Origin: G963674505 sp964575975
GTDB taxonomy: Bacteria; Desulfobacterota; Desulfobacteria; Desulfobacterales; SKZT01
DNA length: 15,417 nt
Assembly (NCBI GenBank): GCA_964575975.1
Contig: CAZNTU010000130.1
Location: forward strand, 1 to 15,417
Direction: 5' to 3'
The position numbers and the translations under genes were made by a program. Position 1 is the first letter of the stretch. Each line of letters starts with the position of its first letter. This document shows positions 6,215 to 14,351 of the stretch, piece after piece. Under the pieces are notes generated by a model. The model saw only the letters and a list, made by a program, of their open reading frames with translations, was not told the DNA's origin and searched no databases.

Positions 6215-7540
6215 TCAGGCTGTTTTGGCTATAGCGGTCGGAGCAAAATCTCCGGCCGGCTCTTGCTCTGCTTCCTCCGCCTTTTCGGTCGCGGCGCCAG
6301 GCAAAGGATTCAATTCCTTTTCCTGGGGGAATACGGGCAGGTAGCGGTAGGACAGGGAAATCAGGATTATGCCGTAGGCTACCGGCAGAATGGTGGTCGC
6401 GATCTCCTGCCAGCTGGGGAAGTAGGTGAACCAGCTTTCGAACGGCATGACGGGAACGGCCAGCACTTGCAGGACCATGACCCAACGATTGACGCTAACG
6501 CCGACGCAAGCCAAAGTGACCGCGATCCAGAGGGCGACCTTGTTCTGCCTTCCGGCCTTGGTCACCAGGATCAGCGCGGGAACCACGCCGCCGAGCACCA
6601 CTTCGAGGAACAGAATCCAATAACCGTACGCCGAACCGGGATTGTTGGTGTAGAAGTCGGCCAGTGTGAATCCCATGGCGGGAGCCGTGTTGATCGCCCA
6701 GTAGACGGTATCGACGATCTTCGCCACGATGTAGGTCAAAAGCATCCAACCGGCGATCTTGGCCAACAGCTCAATCACGTTGTCCTTTACCAGCTTTTTG
6801 CCCGTGGCGACTTCCGTGATCTTCGTCACCAAGATTGTGAAGCACGGACCGCAGGCGGCGGCTGACCAAGTGAAGAGAAAGAAAGTCCAAGGCCAGATCA
6901 GAACGCCTTCGCGAAATCCGAAGGGCCGTCCGAAAAGCACGCCGGCGACGCCGCCCAGGGAGCCTTGATGGAAAAAGGACAGGAAGGCGCCGGTTGCGGC
7001 GAAGACGGCCATGAACTCGTGCATGTTGTGGCTTAAATTGTGGAAAAACGGGACTTTGTCGATCTGGCGGTTTTCCAGGACGAGAGGAATGTACTCTATG
7101 GTCAGAACCGCGAAGTAGCAGGACAGACAGAACGCCACTTCGGTAAGCATGGAGTGTACGTTCGCATGCCAGAAGATAAACCATCCTCTGAGCGGCTGAC
7201 CGATGTCGATCGCCAGAATCAGCAAGGCGGAACTGTAGCATATAAAGCCGATCAGAACCGCGTAGTTGATGATGTTCTTAAGTTCCTTCAGGTTGAAGAT
7301 GTAGCGTAAAAGCCCTGAGAAGAACGCGCCGCCGCCCAACGCGATCACCGCGAGGTCGGCCCAAATCCACAGGGCGAATCCGTACGCGTCGTTCATGTTG
7401 GTCTGGTTCAATCCTTTTACCCAACAAAGGATCATGGCGTAAACGCCAATGGCCAGAACCACGCCGACAGCGCCGATCCACAAGACAAACTTTCCGAGTG
7501 AACAGCGTTGGACACCCTCGGGAATTAATTCGGAATCCAT
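6215..7540 (-). CDS. qrcD: Menaquinone reductase membrane subunit QrcD (NrfD-like)
   Basis: The 441-aa integral membrane protein belongs to the NrfD/PsrC family with about ten hydrophobic segments. Typical family features are 'DAYGFALWIWADLAVIALGG' near residues 51-70 and 'AIDIGQPLRGW' near the third and fourth segments. In Qrc, the NrfD-like subunit holds the menaquinone site and anchors QrcA-C to the outer face of the membrane. The C-terminal 35 residues form an acidic, Ala/Glu/Pro-rich extension. The start at 7540 has a modest GGAG about ten bases upstream. It follows qrcC after a 72-base gap and precedes the 59-aa gene. The gene order qrcA-B-C-D supports the Qrc identity over a generic polysulfide-type reductase. 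Confidence 0.88.
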   Translation of the reverse strand: MDSELIPEGVQRCSLGKFVLWIGAVGVVLAIGVYAMILCWVKGLNQTNMNDAYGFALWIWADLAVIALGGGAFFSGLLRYIFNLKELKNIINYAVLIGFICYSSALLILAIDIGQPLRGWFIFWHANVHSMLTEVAFCLSCYFAVLTIEYIPLVLENRQIDKVPFFHNLSHNMHEFMAVFAATGAFLSFFHQGSLGGVAGVLFGRPFGFREGVLIWPWTFFLFTWSAAACGPCFTILVTKITEVATGKKLVKDNVIELLAKIAGWMLLTYIVAKIVDTVYWAINTAPAMGFTLADFYTNNPGSAYGYWILFLEVVLGGVVPALILVTKAGRQNKVALWIAVTLACVGVSVNRWVMVLQVLAVPVMPFESWFTYFPSWQEIATTILPVAYGIILISLSYRYLPVFPQEKELNPLPGAATEKAEEAEQEPAGDFAPTAIAKTA

Positions 7541-7612
7541 AAGGTATGCGCTCCTAAATGTTTAAACGGTTTCTATCACCACTGTTATTGCCTGAATATT
7601 GCAAAACCCCGA

Positions 7613-8428
7613 TCACTTATGGCCTCCGGCGGTTTTGGCGGCCTTGGCCACTTCCTTGGTTTCGCTTTCCAAGTAGTTGTCGCCCGACCTGCGGACCCAT
7701 TCCCTGGAGGAGACGTAATAAACTTTCGGATTGGTGTGAAGTCTTTCCAGGAGCCTGAACGCGTTGGGATTTTGTTTGAGTTCGTAAACCGCGTGCTTTG
7801 GATTGTCCAAGTCTCCGAACGTGATCGCGTCGACAGGACAGGCCTGGGCGCATGCGGTCTGATATTCATGCTCTTCCAGTTCCTTTCTTCCCTCGTAGAT
7901 GGCCTTGTCCATGGCCAACTGGTAGCGGTGGAAACAGAAACTGCATTTTTCGACGATACCGCGCATACGAACGGAAACGTTGGGGCTGAGATATTTTTCC
8001 ATTCCCTTGGGCCAGACCGGGTCCCACCAGTTGAAGTACCGGACATGGTAAGGACAGGCGGCCATGCAGTATCGGCACCCGAAACATCTCGTGTAAATCT
8101 GGCTGACAATGCCGGTTTCCATGCTGTAGTCGGTGGCGGTCGCGGGGCAGACCGAAACGCAGGGCGAATGCCCGTGCTCCCCGACGCCCGAACAATGCTG
8201 GCACGGTCTCGGAAGGTAGCAAATGTCCGTGTCCGGATAAGATTTGCCGTTGGTCAGCTTGTAAACCCGGAGCCACGTGATGCTCCGAATCTTATCCGTT
8301 TCGTCTTTCTTGAAAGGCACGTTGTTCTCCTGCATGCAAGCCACCATGCAGGCGCCGCACCCGGTGCATTTGTCCAGGTCGATGACCATACCGTATTTTT
8401 TGGCGTGTGTATTGTGTCCTTTTTCCAT
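7613..8428 (-). CDS. qrcC: Menaquinone reductase iron-sulfur subunit QrcC
   Basis: The 271-aa electron-transfer subunit has four ferredoxin-type cysteine groups: C21/24/27/31, C76/79/90/94, C115/118/121/125 and C162/165/193/197. All sixteen cysteines are present, so four cubane clusters are possible. It begins with a basic cytosolic-type N-terminus and no Tat signal; in complexes of this kind the subunit is exported together with its Tat-bearing partner (here QrcB). It would wire the QrcA/QrcB side to menaquinone at QrcD. A 112-base gap with a large inverted repeat separates it from qrcB, unusual inside an operon. Family and context make the call strong; the cluster type at each site is inferred. 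Confidence 0.9.
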   Translation of the reverse strand: MEKGHNTHAKKYGMVIDLDKCTGCGACMVACMQENNVPFKKDETDKIRSITWLRVYKLTNGKSYPDTDICYLPRPCQHCSGVGEHGHSPCVSVCPATATDYSMETGIVSQIYTRCFGCRYCMAACPYHVRYFNWWDPVWPKGMEKYLSPNVSVRMRGIVEKCSFCFHRYQLAMDKAIYEGRKELEEHEYQTACAQACPVDAITFGDLDNPKHAVYELKQNPNAFRLLERLHTNPKVYYVSSREWVRRSGDNYLESETKEVAKAAKTAGGHK

Positions 8429-8452
8429 CAGAACCTCATATAGATTTTCAAT

Positions 8453-8520
8453 CTTTCAGCTGTCGGCCTTCAGCTTGCTCCGAATCGCGCGACGCGAAAA
8501 ACCAGGCCGTAAGCTGAAAG
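8453..8520. repeat. 17-bp inverted repeat between qrcB and qrcC
   Basis: CTTTCAGCTGTCGGCCT (8453-8469) is mirrored at 8504-8520 with only two mismatches (15 of 17 pair), with a 34-base loop. In the operon transcript this forms a strong hairpin in the intercistronic region. No U-tract follows, so it looks like an mRNA stability or processing element, or a REP-like repeat, rather than a terminator. Confidence 0.65.
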
Positions 8521-8540
8521 CTAAAATTATTTTGAAAAGC

Positions 8541-10775
8541 TTAGGCTTTGGTCAATTTCGCCCGGATTCCCCATGCCGCGTTCAATCCCGTGAGCGGATC
8601 CTCGACAACCTTAAGCAACTGGTTGGCGTTGAGGCCCTTGCCCCGTCCCATGTACTCGTCAAAGGCGGTGTGGCCCAATCCGGTGGGAATCGCGATCACG
8701 CCCGGCAGGATACCGTCGAACAAGGTCACCTTCACTTTCGCCGTGCCGGCCGCCGTTTGCAATTCGGCGTAGTCGCCTTCTTCCAAACCGGCTTTCTCCG
8801 CCGTCTTCGGATTCATCTCCACCACCACGTCATTATGGAACAAGACTTCGTTGGGGACTGTCTTGAGCATGAAAGGCGTCGTAGCCGCGTACCCTTTCGA
8901 GCGTCTCATGGAATCGTATGGAATAAGCGTGTAGTTTCCGGCTTCCATTTCGATCCCAAGGCTCTCGAAGTGCGGCAACCCTCTATTGTTCTCCTGGGGG
9001 TTCTTCACCGCAGTCGCCAAAAACTCGAACTTTTTCGAACTCGTCTCGAAGTTCCAAGGGTTGGGGACGACTTCGTCGCTTACCGCGACGACATCCTTCA
9101 GCAACGCGTCCCATTTGTCGCCGAGGGTTTCCTTCAAACAGGTCTCATAGTCGCACCAAGGGAACGCCTCGGATACCGAGCCGCCGAGTTTCTTCGCGAT
9201 CCCCAAAATGGCGTCGCCGGTATGCATGGTGTTCAGCTGAGGCTTGACCACCGGTTTGGCAAGCGCGAGAACCGGTTTTTTCAAACCCGCCGCGATCGGA
9301 ACGTCTTCGTAGCGCTCCAGGTAGACATGGTTGGGAAGGATCAGATCGGAAAACGCGGCCGTTTCGTCCATGAAGGAGGAGAAGCTTGCGACGAAGGGGA
9401 TTTGGGAGAAGGCTTTTTTAACGGCGTCCGTGTCGTTCATGGTGTAGAGAGGATTGGCGTTGGCGATCAGAAGCGCCTTGACGTCGTACTTTTCGCCGGC
9501 GTTGAGGATTTTGGGGAAGCGTTCCAGAAGGCTCTCTGCGCACAGCCACTCGTCGGACCCGGCGCCGTCAATCCGTCCTTTTTGAAGTCCTGCGGAAGCG
9601 ATCTCGTCGGCTCGAACCTCCGGCCATGCGATATAATCGAATTTCGGAAGGGACCATACGCCGCCTTCGGAATTGATGTTTCCGACGAGCGCGTTCAACG
9701 CCTGAACTGCCATGACTTCGTGAACGGAACCGGGAATGTCGCCCTTTCCTCTTCCGCATACGGCCAACGGTTTCTTGGCCTCGGCGAACTCGAGGGCCAA
9801 TTCCACGATGGTTTCCTCGCCGATCCCGGTGATCTCCGCGACCTCGCCCGGGCTGTAGTCGTTGGTCACGAGGTTCTTGAACTCCTTGAAACCGCTCGAT
9901 CCCGTATCGACAAAGTTCTTGAGGTACTTTTTCTGACGTACGATCACATGGGCGATGCCCATGGCCAAAGCGGCCTCCGTGCCGGGATTGATCGGAATCC
10001 ATTTGTCCATCTTTGCCGCAGTGGTAGAAAGGCGCGGTTCGATCTGGATCACCTTGCCCCTTTCGCGAATCCCGTTGATCGCCTGGAACATGCGGATGGG
10101 AGAACCCCATCCCTCGATCAACCCGCTGCCGAAACTCAAGAGGTAGTCGGTGTTTTCAAAGTCGAACCCGACCGGTCCCTCCGAGCCTTGCATCAGTTTG
10201 GCGGCGGTCCGGTACGTATCGAAGACGGTGGCGGGGGTCATGAAGTTCGAAGAGCCGTAAGCCGTCGTGAATCTTTTCAAGAGAGCGCCCACGGTGCCTT
10301 TGTCGTCCCCCGAAATCGCGGCCACCTTTTCCGGCTCGCCGGCGGCCCTGATCTCGGCCAGCTTCTCCGAAACGATGTCGATCGCCTCGTCCCAGGAAAT
10401 TTTCTGCCACTTGCCCTCGCCCCTTTCGCCGATTCTCTTCATGGGGGAAGGAACCCTGAAGGGACCGTAAAGATATTGAAGGCCGGAGGCGCCGAGGATG
10501 CAAATGCCGCCGTCGTTGACAGGGCTTCCTTCGGTCCCCTCGATCTTGATCGCCCTGTTGTCCACTTTCCGGACGGAAATGCCGCAACCGCCGGGGCAGA
10601 GCGTGCATACGGTATTTTCGTACGCGTATTGTCCATCGGGGGGAACCGGCGTCCATGGCCACATTTGAGTCCAAATTGACAAATCGTCCGTCAGTTTCCA
10701 GGGCAGCGGCGTAAGGTTAATCCCCGCAGCGGCCCCGACGGCGAGTGATAAGAAACATCTTCTGCTAAGTTTCAT
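8541..10775 (-). CDS. qrcB: Menaquinone reductase QrcB, molybdopterin-family
   Basis: The 744-aa protein of the DMSO-reductase superfamily starts with a Tat signal (SRRCFL at residues 4-9, then a hydrophobic stretch). Cys57, Cys60, Cys64 and Cys92 bind one [4Fe-4S] cluster. At the place where catalytic members carry the Mo/W ligand (Cys, Ser or Sec), the sequence reads 'PATVFDTYRTAAKLM' around residues 181-195, with no such ligand. This fits QrcB, which is reported to lack molybdenum and to serve as an electron conduit. It would be periplasmic, between QrcA and QrcC. The start at 10775 has GAGG upstream and begins the Tat signal; an upstream in-frame extension to 10838 is not supported. Confidence 0.92.
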   Translation of the reverse strand: MKLSRRCFLSLAVGAAAGINLTPLPWKLTDDLSIWTQMWPWTPVPPDGQYAYENTVCTLCPGGCGISVRKVDNRAIKIEGTEGSPVNDGGICILGASGLQYLYGPFRVPSPMKRIGERGEGKWQKISWDEAIDIVSEKLAEIRAAGEPEKVAAISGDDKGTVGALLKRFTTAYGSSNFMTPATVFDTYRTAAKLMQGSEGPVGFDFENTDYLLSFGSGLIEGWGSPIRMFQAINGIRERGKVIQIEPRLSTTAAKMDKWIPINPGTEAALAMGIAHVIVRQKKYLKNFVDTGSSGFKEFKNLVTNDYSPGEVAEITGIGEETIVELALEFAEAKKPLAVCGRGKGDIPGSVHEVMAVQALNALVGNINSEGGVWSLPKFDYIAWPEVRADEIASAGLQKGRIDGAGSDEWLCAESLLERFPKILNAGEKYDVKALLIANANPLYTMNDTDAVKKAFSQIPFVASFSSFMDETAAFSDLILPNHVYLERYEDVPIAAGLKKPVLALAKPVVKPQLNTMHTGDAILGIAKKLGGSVSEAFPWCDYETCLKETLGDKWDALLKDVVAVSDEVVPNPWNFETSSKKFEFLATAVKNPQENNRGLPHFESLGIEMEAGNYTLIPYDSMRRSKGYAATTPFMLKTVPNEVLFHNDVVVEMNPKTAEKAGLEEGDYAELQTAAGTAKVKVTLFDGILPGVIAIPTGLGHTAFDEYMGRGKGLNANQLLKVVEDPLTGLNAAWGIRAKLTKA

Positions 10776-10859
10776 GGATTTTACCTCGTTATGTGAAAAT
10801 GCGAGCAATATTATTCTTGTTTTTTTTCGAGTCCGCAACAGAATGATATTTCATAGCTC

Positions 10860-11549
10860 TTACTTGTGGCAAACGAAGCAGGCGCCTTTTTCCGTCTGGA
10901 CGCTGCTTTGATTGACGTTGTTCTCCTGGTGGCATTCCGAGCAATCGTCCATCTTCATCCGGTCCCACGTGTTTTTCTTGAGCCCGGCGATGTTTTTGCC
11001 CCAAATGTTCCGGCTGTAGCCGGAAATTCTATTGTATTCGTAGATCGGCAAAGTTGTGGACCCCCCGATGTCGCCGTGGCAGGTCCGGCAATTCATTTCG
11101 CCGGATATCACGTGGGCCGCGTGCGAGAAGAACACGCAATCGGGTTGCCTGGAATAAACGAGCCATGGAACCTCCAGGCCGTTCGCGACATATTGCTCCA
11201 CGAAAATGGCTTCGTCCTCGCTCCCCCCTTGCACCTCGTAGTGGCAGTCCACGCACTGGGCAAGCTTGGGAGCGCCGGAAAACGTACCGTCTTCACGGAA
11301 GAAATGGCAGCTCTGGCAACCGTTGTCCACCATCTCGTTGTGAAGCTGGTGGTTAAAATCGAACGGCTGCTTCTTCTGCGAATAGAGGACTTTGGGAAAC
11401 CCAATCCATCCTACCAAAAGGCTCGCAACCAATCCGACAACGAAGAAAATGAAGACGATCCCAATGGTGTTTTTCTTCCCGGAAGCCTCGGCGCTTTCAT
11501 CGGCCGCTTCCGCTGAAGCCTCTTTGGCCTTTTCCTCTGATGTGCTCAT
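10860..11549 (-). CDS. qrcA: Multiheme cytochrome c subunit QrcA
   Basis: The 229-aa protein has a charged cytosolic N-terminus (1-27), one membrane anchor (about 29-49) and a periplasmic multiheme domain. Five CXXCH sites are at residues 78-82, 99-103, 154-158, 203-207 and 224-228. Paired histidines 'FNHQLH' (67/70) and 'FSHAAH' (143/146) are typical axial-ligand motifs of class III-like cytochromes. A lone Cys138 lies just before the second pair. QrcA takes electrons from the soluble cytochrome c3 pool and passes them into the complex. QrcA is generally described as hexaheme; only five standard sites are seen here. It is first in the operon, with GGAG at the start and a promoter upstream. 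Confidence 0.92.
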   Translation of the reverse strand: MSTSEEKAKEASAEAADESAEASGKKNTIGIVFIFFVVGLVASLLVGWIGFPKVLYSQKKQPFDFNHQLHNEMVDNGCQSCHFFREDGTFSGAPKLAQCVDCHYEVQGGSEDEAIFVEQYVANGLEVPWLVYSRQPDCVFFSHAAHVISGEMNCRTCHGDIGGSTTLPIYEYNRISGYSRNIWGKNIAGLKKNTWDRMKMDDCSECHQENNVNQSSVQTEKGACFVCHK

Positions 11550-11712
11550 GGAATCTCCGTCAAAAAGTGGTTTAAATTTTCACAAAAGAACCCAAACAGA
11601 CCTTGAAAAAATTCAACGCCGGTTCCGTCGCCTTTTTCGAAATCGTATGGCCTGTACAATGAAAAAGCGCCGAATCGGGCGTTTCCGAACTTGAAAAGAA
11701 ACTATTTCCATA

Positions 11713-11730
11713 GGGTCGGGCGCCCGCCCC
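11713..11730. promoter_or_regulatory. GC palindrome in qrc leader
   Basis: CGGGCGCCCG at 11717-11726 is a perfect palindrome, extended by GGG and CCC flanks with one mismatched pair. It lies in the 5' leader of qrcA, about 30 bases below the expected transcription start. With no loop it is better suited as a protein site on DNA than as an RNA hairpin. Confidence 0.35.
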
Positions 11731-11760
11731 GAACAAACGGGACTGAAAATAATTTGAGTC

Positions 11761-11789
11761 TGTTTATCTATAGTTATCTGTTTTGTCAA
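11761..11789 (-). promoter_or_regulatory. qrc operon promoter candidate
   Basis: On the minus strand, a perfect -35 TTGACA (11784-11789) is followed by a 17-base spacer and a weak -10 TAAACA (11761-11766). It begins eight bases after the ccsB stop, so qrc can be expressed separately from resB-ccsB. The transcript would have a leader of about 200 bases before qrcA. The 11550-11796 gap holds no gene. Confidence 0.5.
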
Positions 11790-11796
11790 GAAAAAA

Positions 11797-12639
11797 TCAT
11801 TGACCCATGCTGCCGTAACTGTGCAAGCCCGGCAAAAGATTCACGCCGAAATACGTGAAAAGGACCGCGGCGAAACCCGCCACCGACAGCCATGCGATTC
11901 TCTTCCCTCGCCACCCGCGCATCATCCTGGCATGGATCAGCGTCGAATAGATAAACCACGTGATCAGAGACCATGTTTCCTTCGGGTCCCATCCCCAATA
12001 GCGGCCCCACGCGCTGTTGGCCCAGACCGCCCCCGTTATGATGCCCGCCGTGAGAAACAAAAACCCGAACATCACGAGCTGGTAAATCAACTCGTCCAAA
12101 ATCGACGAGTCCGGAAGCCGACCGAGGAGACTGCTTTCGCTCCGGGCGCGTTTCTTCAGGATGTACATGACGGCGATTCCGAAGGCGACCGCGAAAGCCG
12201 CGTAGCCGACAAAGCACGTGATCACGTGGGCGATCAGCCAGTTGCTTTTCAAAGCCGGGACCAACGGCTGTATACGGTCGCTGATGTTCGGGGAAAGGCT
12301 CGCGTAGGCCAGGGCCAGGAAAGCCAAAGGCGCGGTGAACGCACCGATGACCCGGTTCTTGTACTTCATTTCGAGAACCAGGTAGACCGCTATGATGGTC
12401 ATCGAAAAAAAGACCAGGGATTCGTAAAGGTTGGACAAAGGCGCGTGACCGAAACCCATTTGGTAGGATTCGATCCATCGCAGCGCGATTCCGGCCAGGT
12501 TTCCGAAAAGTCCGGCCAAGGCGACCCATGTGGCCGCCTTGGCCGGACTTTCTTTCTTGAAAACCCACGAAAAAACATACAGAAACGCCGACAATCCATA
12601 AACGAACGTAGTGACGGACAATATGCTGGAACTGTTCAT
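11797..12639 (-). CDS. ccsB: System II cytochrome c synthase subunit CcsB (ResC/CcsA type)
   Basis: The 280-aa, roughly eight-TM protein carries the WWD signature (about residues 206-224, 'WANSAWGRYWGWDPKETW'), which presents heme on the outer face of the membrane. Conserved histidines are visible at about 65, 138, 236 and 273. With ResB it forms the System II synthase that exports heme and attaches it to CXXCH motifs of apocytochromes. The naming is confused across databases: this WWD-containing family is called CcsA, ResC or CcsB. It follows resB by 43 bases; GAGG precedes the ATG. The nearest client is QrcA, encoded directly downstream. Confidence 0.93.
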   Translation of the reverse strand: MNSSSILSVTTFVYGLSAFLYVFSWVFKKESPAKAATWVALAGLFGNLAGIALRWIESYQMGFGHAPLSNLYESLVFFSMTIIAVYLVLEMKYKNRVIGAFTAPLAFLALAYASLSPNISDRIQPLVPALKSNWLIAHVITCFVGYAAFAVAFGIAVMYILKKRARSESSLLGRLPDSSILDELIYQLVMFGFLFLTAGIITGAVWANSAWGRYWGWDPKETWSLITWFIYSTLIHARMMRGWRGKRIAWLSVAGFAAVLFTYFGVNLLPGLHSYGSMGQ

Positions 12640-12682
12640 TCAAACCTCTCGATTCAATAATATAAAAGGTGCGGGGGCGGGA

Positions 12683-14059
12683 TTATTCCATCGCCCGCAA
12701 TTGCTCCAAAATACTTTTCACCTTTTGCGCCATCCCGAGTTTGTTCTTGTTCGAAGAACCGGCGACCGTCACGCGGCATCCGTTGCCGGTCCGGACAGCC
12801 TCCACGAACAGGCGCTGGTGGGATATGAAAAAAGTGACGAAACATCCGGCGATCATCACGACAAAGCCGAGATATACAAGGGGGACGCCAGGATCGTACG
12901 TGACCTGAAGACCCGTATAGAATTTCTCGTCGTATTTTTCCACCGCGATCACGAACTCGCCTTTTCGCATGCGGTCGAAATTGGGAAAGCGAAGAGGCAA
13001 TACGATCTCGACCGGCTCCTTGTCCTTGAGGTTCAATGTTCCGATGAACGCCTGGCCGATAGAATGTCCCCGGAACTGCGCGTTGTCGCTGAAGCTTTGC
13101 AGCACGAATGTACCCTTGCCGTCAGGAAGATCGATCGTTTGGCCGACCTTCGCCTTTTTCATGATATTGAACCCGAACTCCTCTTCCCTAGTGGCGATGC
13201 TCAAGGTGACCGTGTCCGAGGGGACGGACCCGTAGCTAGACTGGAAAATATTGATGCCCTCGTATCTCAGAGGATCGTTAACGATGATGTCCTTTTTCAG
13301 AACTTCCTTGCCGTTCTCCAGTATCGTCAGCGAGCTTCGGTATTCCTTGGGGGTGCCGGACTCGTAGAAGCTGACGTCGAAATCGTCGCACCGAATCGCG
13401 AAATCGAGGGCTTGAATCGCGGGTTTGTTTCGCAGGCGGATGCTGTCGACGGTCTCGCCCTCGGGGATGTTGACGAATCCCTCGAATCCCATGATGGAGC
13501 CGATCAGACCGCCCAGCAGCAAAAAAATTATGCTCAGATGGACGATATAAGCCCCCAACCGGGTCCAACGTCCCTTTTCAGCTAAAAAGACCCACCCATT
13601 GTCGGTCTCTTCGACGCGGCAATAACCGAATTTCCTGCGAAGGAAAGGTTCGTACAGTTTGCGCAAGTCCTGGGCCGACCGGTCTCTTTCAAACTCCTCC
13701 TTGTCGGAATCGCCTCTGAAGCGTCCCGGATTGAAGGAGGGCTCTTTCACGAAAACCACCTTCCAAGCGGTCGGAAGCCTGTCCAGGGAACACACGACCA
13801 CGTTGGCCGTCAAGACGATCAGGACAAGCTGAAACCACCACGAATGGTACATGTCGAACAGATCCAGGAACGAAAACAGCGCGTAGAGCTTCGGGCCGTA
13901 GGCTTGCATATAGGCTGCGGGGCTTTCGTTCTGGGGGATGACGGTACCTATTATGGAAGTGGCCGCCAAGGTCAACAATACCGCGACCGTAAGCTTTACG
14001 GACGCGAAAAACCTCCACACCCCGCCAAGGGGGGTCGGAGAGGTATCGCTTCGTTCCAT
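12683..14059 (-). CDS. resB: Cytochrome c biogenesis protein ResB
   Basis: The 458-aa ResB-family protein has three membrane segments in the N-terminal half (after 'VWRFFASVKLTVAVLLTLAA', then around 'WWFQLVLIVLTANVVV', then 'IVHLSIIFLLLGGLIGS'), a large periplasmic domain of over 200 residues, and a last segment near the C-terminus ('LGFVVMIAGCFVTFFISHQR'). This is the ResB/Ccs1 layout. It works with CcsB to bring apocytochrome and heme together outside the membrane. The start at 14059 is preferred over 14098 because AGGA lies eight bases upstream. A promoter candidate sits about 290 bases upstream. It is first of a resB-ccsB unit that leads into qrc. Confidence 0.93.
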   Translation of the reverse strand: MERSDTSPTPLGGVWRFFASVKLTVAVLLTLAATSIIGTVIPQNESPAAYMQAYGPKLYALFSFLDLFDMYHSWWFQLVLIVLTANVVVCSLDRLPTAWKVVFVKEPSFNPGRFRGDSDKEEFERDRSAQDLRKLYEPFLRRKFGYCRVEETDNGWVFLAEKGRWTRLGAYIVHLSIIFLLLGGLIGSIMGFEGFVNIPEGETVDSIRLRNKPAIQALDFAIRCDDFDVSFYESGTPKEYRSSLTILENGKEVLKKDIIVNDPLRYEGINIFQSSYGSVPSDTVTLSIATREEEFGFNIMKKAKVGQTIDLPDGKGTFVLQSFSDNAQFRGHSIGQAFIGTLNLKDKEPVEIVLPLRFPNFDRMRKGEFVIAVEKYDEKFYTGLQVTYDPGVPLVYLGFVVMIAGCFVTFFISHQRLFVEAVRTGNGCRVTVAGSSNKNKLGMAQKVKSILEQLRAME

Positions 14060-14164
14060 CAATAATTCCTTTCCGATTCTATCCGGACTCGATCCCATAA
14101 TCGACGTCTCGTCAAAATGCCGTTTCGTGCAATCCGCGCGGGCGCGCCGGTTCGCGGCTCTCCT

Positions 14165-14323
14165 TCAAATCGACGAACGAGCATAATATTCATCCTCCCG
14201 GGACTTTTCCAGGTCTAACGCGAATTTTAGTGTCGGGTTTTCCCGTAGCCGCATTGGCTGGAAAATCGTTGCGGAAACATGTTTCATACTTTTCGGCTCG
14301 AGGCACCTACCCGACTCGATCAT
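14165..14323 (-). CDS. Possible 52-aa leader ORF upstream of resB
   Basis: An ATG at 14323 opens a 52-aa frame that reads protein-like, ending 'LKFALDLEKSREDEYYARSS' before the stop. It sits about 20 bases after the expected transcription start of the resB promoter candidate. The ribosome binding site is poor (a GGGG eleven bases upstream). A 105-base gap separates it from resB. No family is recognised. It may be a real small protein or a non-coding leader; the shared palindrome (14274-14285) lies inside it. Confidence 0.22.
   Translation of the reverse strand: MIESGRCLEPKSMKHVSATIFQPMRLRENPTLKFALDLEKSREDEYYARSSI
14274..14285. promoter_or_regulatory. Perfect palindrome GAAACATGTTTC
   Basis: A 12-bp perfect palindrome lies about 215 bases upstream of resB and about 65 bases downstream of its proposed start of transcription. 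It is nearly identical to the site at 1210-1221 before the PHP gene. It is a candidate operator for a shared dimeric regulator. The rest of 14060-14749 holds only weak small ORFs, a resB promoter candidate and a tandem repeat. Confidence 0.35.
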
Positions 14324-14351
14324 TGTTGGCGGCGCCCCGATGCAATAGGAG

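Noticed and set aside
8277..10679. An 800-codon open frame on the plus strand opposite qrcB
   Set aside because: It is antisense to a clearly real gene, is rich in Arg/His/Gly with no domain pattern, and reflects codon bias of qrcB read backwards.
10776..10838. Upstream start for QrcB
   Set aside because: The Tat signal begins at 10775 with GAGG upstream; the extra 21 residues would bury it.
11800..12660. A 286-codon plus-strand frame opposite ccsB
   Set aside because: Shadow of ccsB, highly charged low-complexity translation.
12611..13585. A 324-codon plus-strand frame opposite resB
   Set aside because: Shadow of resB; no recognisable domain and no ribosome binding site.
14060..14098. Upstream ATG for ResB at 14098
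   Set aside because: No ribosome binding site there, while AGGA precedes the ATG at 14059.
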